DNA of 13,989 bases from positions 1 to 13,989 of the forward strand of contig JAUVQR010000016.1 in assembly GCA_030598065.1 (NCBI GenBank). Reading direction: 5' to 3'. A program made the translations under genes and the position numbers. The DNA comes from Planctomycetota bacterium. GTDB lineage: Bacteria > Planctomycetota > Brocadiia > Brocadiales > Bathyanammoxibiaceae. This document shows, in pieces, positions 13,855-13,989 of this stretch (position 1 is its first letter; every line of letters starts with the position of its first letter). The notes below the pieces were generated by a model. It ran no database searches. It was given only the letters and a program-made list of their open reading frames with translations, and was not told where the DNA came from.

Positions 13855-13989
13855 GCCTTCACCTCCTTCTTCACCTTCTCATAGAGCGGGGACATCTGCC
13901 TGAACCTCTCGGCGATAGGCGGCATCGCCTCTGCCACGTGGTCCACGTCCTCTTCCGTAATGTCCGTGCCAAGGCTGAGGTGCAACGAC
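13851..13989 (-). CDS. nifS: Cysteine desulfurase (NifS/IscS type), C-terminal end
   Basis: Only the last 45 codons are in the window; the gene continues past the right edge. Read from the edge, the frame gives SLHLSLGTDITEEDVDHVAE, which matches the (R/H)-x-S-L-G-x-x-T-x-E-D-[IV] segment near the end of NifS/IscS enzymes, then a helical, Lys-rich tail and TGA. The stop TGA (13851-13853) overlaps the scaffold start as ATGA. The enzyme would be a PLP-dependent desulfurase passing persulfide to the NifU scaffold and perhaps to the TusA-family protein; its active-site Lys and Cys loop are outside the window. The call depends on this short segment plus the operon context. Confidence 0.82.
   Translation of the reverse strand, partial: SLHLSLGTDITEEDVDHVAEAMPPIAERFRQMSPLYEKVKKEVKA
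13862..13868 (-). promoter_or_regulatory. Strong Shine-Dalgarno of the nifU-type gene, inside the nifS end
   Basis: AAGGAGG on the - strand, 7 bases before the ATG at 13854. It lies within the last codons of the desulfurase gene and probably lifts scaffold translation above that of the enzyme. Confidence 0.65.

Noticed and set aside
1..13989. Mobile element, phage, CRISPR, toxin-antitoxin or defence genes
   Set aside because: No transposase, integrase, direct repeat arrays, tRNA-linked attachment site or typical defence motifs were seen on either strand; composition looks even by eye.

Overview
The window is an ordinary chromosomal stretch from a Gram-negative bacterium that makes a rhamnose-containing, kinase-decorated lipopolysaccharide or related surface glycan. 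Base composition is mid-to-moderately GC-rich (roughly 50-55% by eye, not computed) and looks even throughout. A formate dehydrogenase catalytic subunit, a NifS/NifU/TusA-type sulfur operon and the LPS genes suggest an anaerobic or facultative lifestyle. I cannot assign a phylum from the sequence alone. No tRNA, rRNA, CRISPR array, insertion sequence or phage gene was seen, and no gene-free stretch exceeds about 160 bases.

Layout. (1) Positions 1-1028, + strand: the C-terminal part of a molybdopterin formate dehydrogenase, cut by the window edge. Everything else is on the - strand, so the first and second genes converge with only 29 bases between them. (2) 1058-1678: an unrecognised 206-residue protein. 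(3) 4683 down to 1784: homoserine dehydrogenase followed 23 bases later by an aldehyde dehydrogenase, with a plausible promoter just upstream of hom. (4) 8353 down to 4842: a complete dTDP-L-rhamnose cassette in the order rmlA-rmlC-rmlB-rmlD, tightly spaced, with rmlB and rmlD overlapping by 8 bases. (5) 13137 down to 8479: a WaaE/KdtX-like GT2 glycosyltransferase, a double-domain LPS-kinase-like protein, a GT4 glycosyltransferase and a second GT2 glycosyltransferase of rhamnosyltransferase type. (6) 13989 down to 13161: the end of a NifS-type cysteine desulfurase, a NifU/IscU-type Fe-S scaffold with a His-rich tail, and a TusA-family sulfur carrier, joined by overlapping stop/start codons.

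How the genes fit together. RmlA, B, C and D convert glucose-1-phosphate to dTDP-L-rhamnose. The neighbouring glycosyltransferases can use this and other activated sugars to build the LPS core or another glycan, and the kinase-like protein probably phosphorylates a core sugar such as Kdo or heptose. The sulfur operon runs into the glycan genes with a 23-base gap, so read-through transcription is possible although the functions are not obviously linked. I see no clear sign of a wholly new system. The points most worth a second look are the tandem kinase with unequal catalytic motifs, the His-rich tail on the Fe-S scaffold, and the nifS-nifU-tusA overlap arrangement next to LPS genes.
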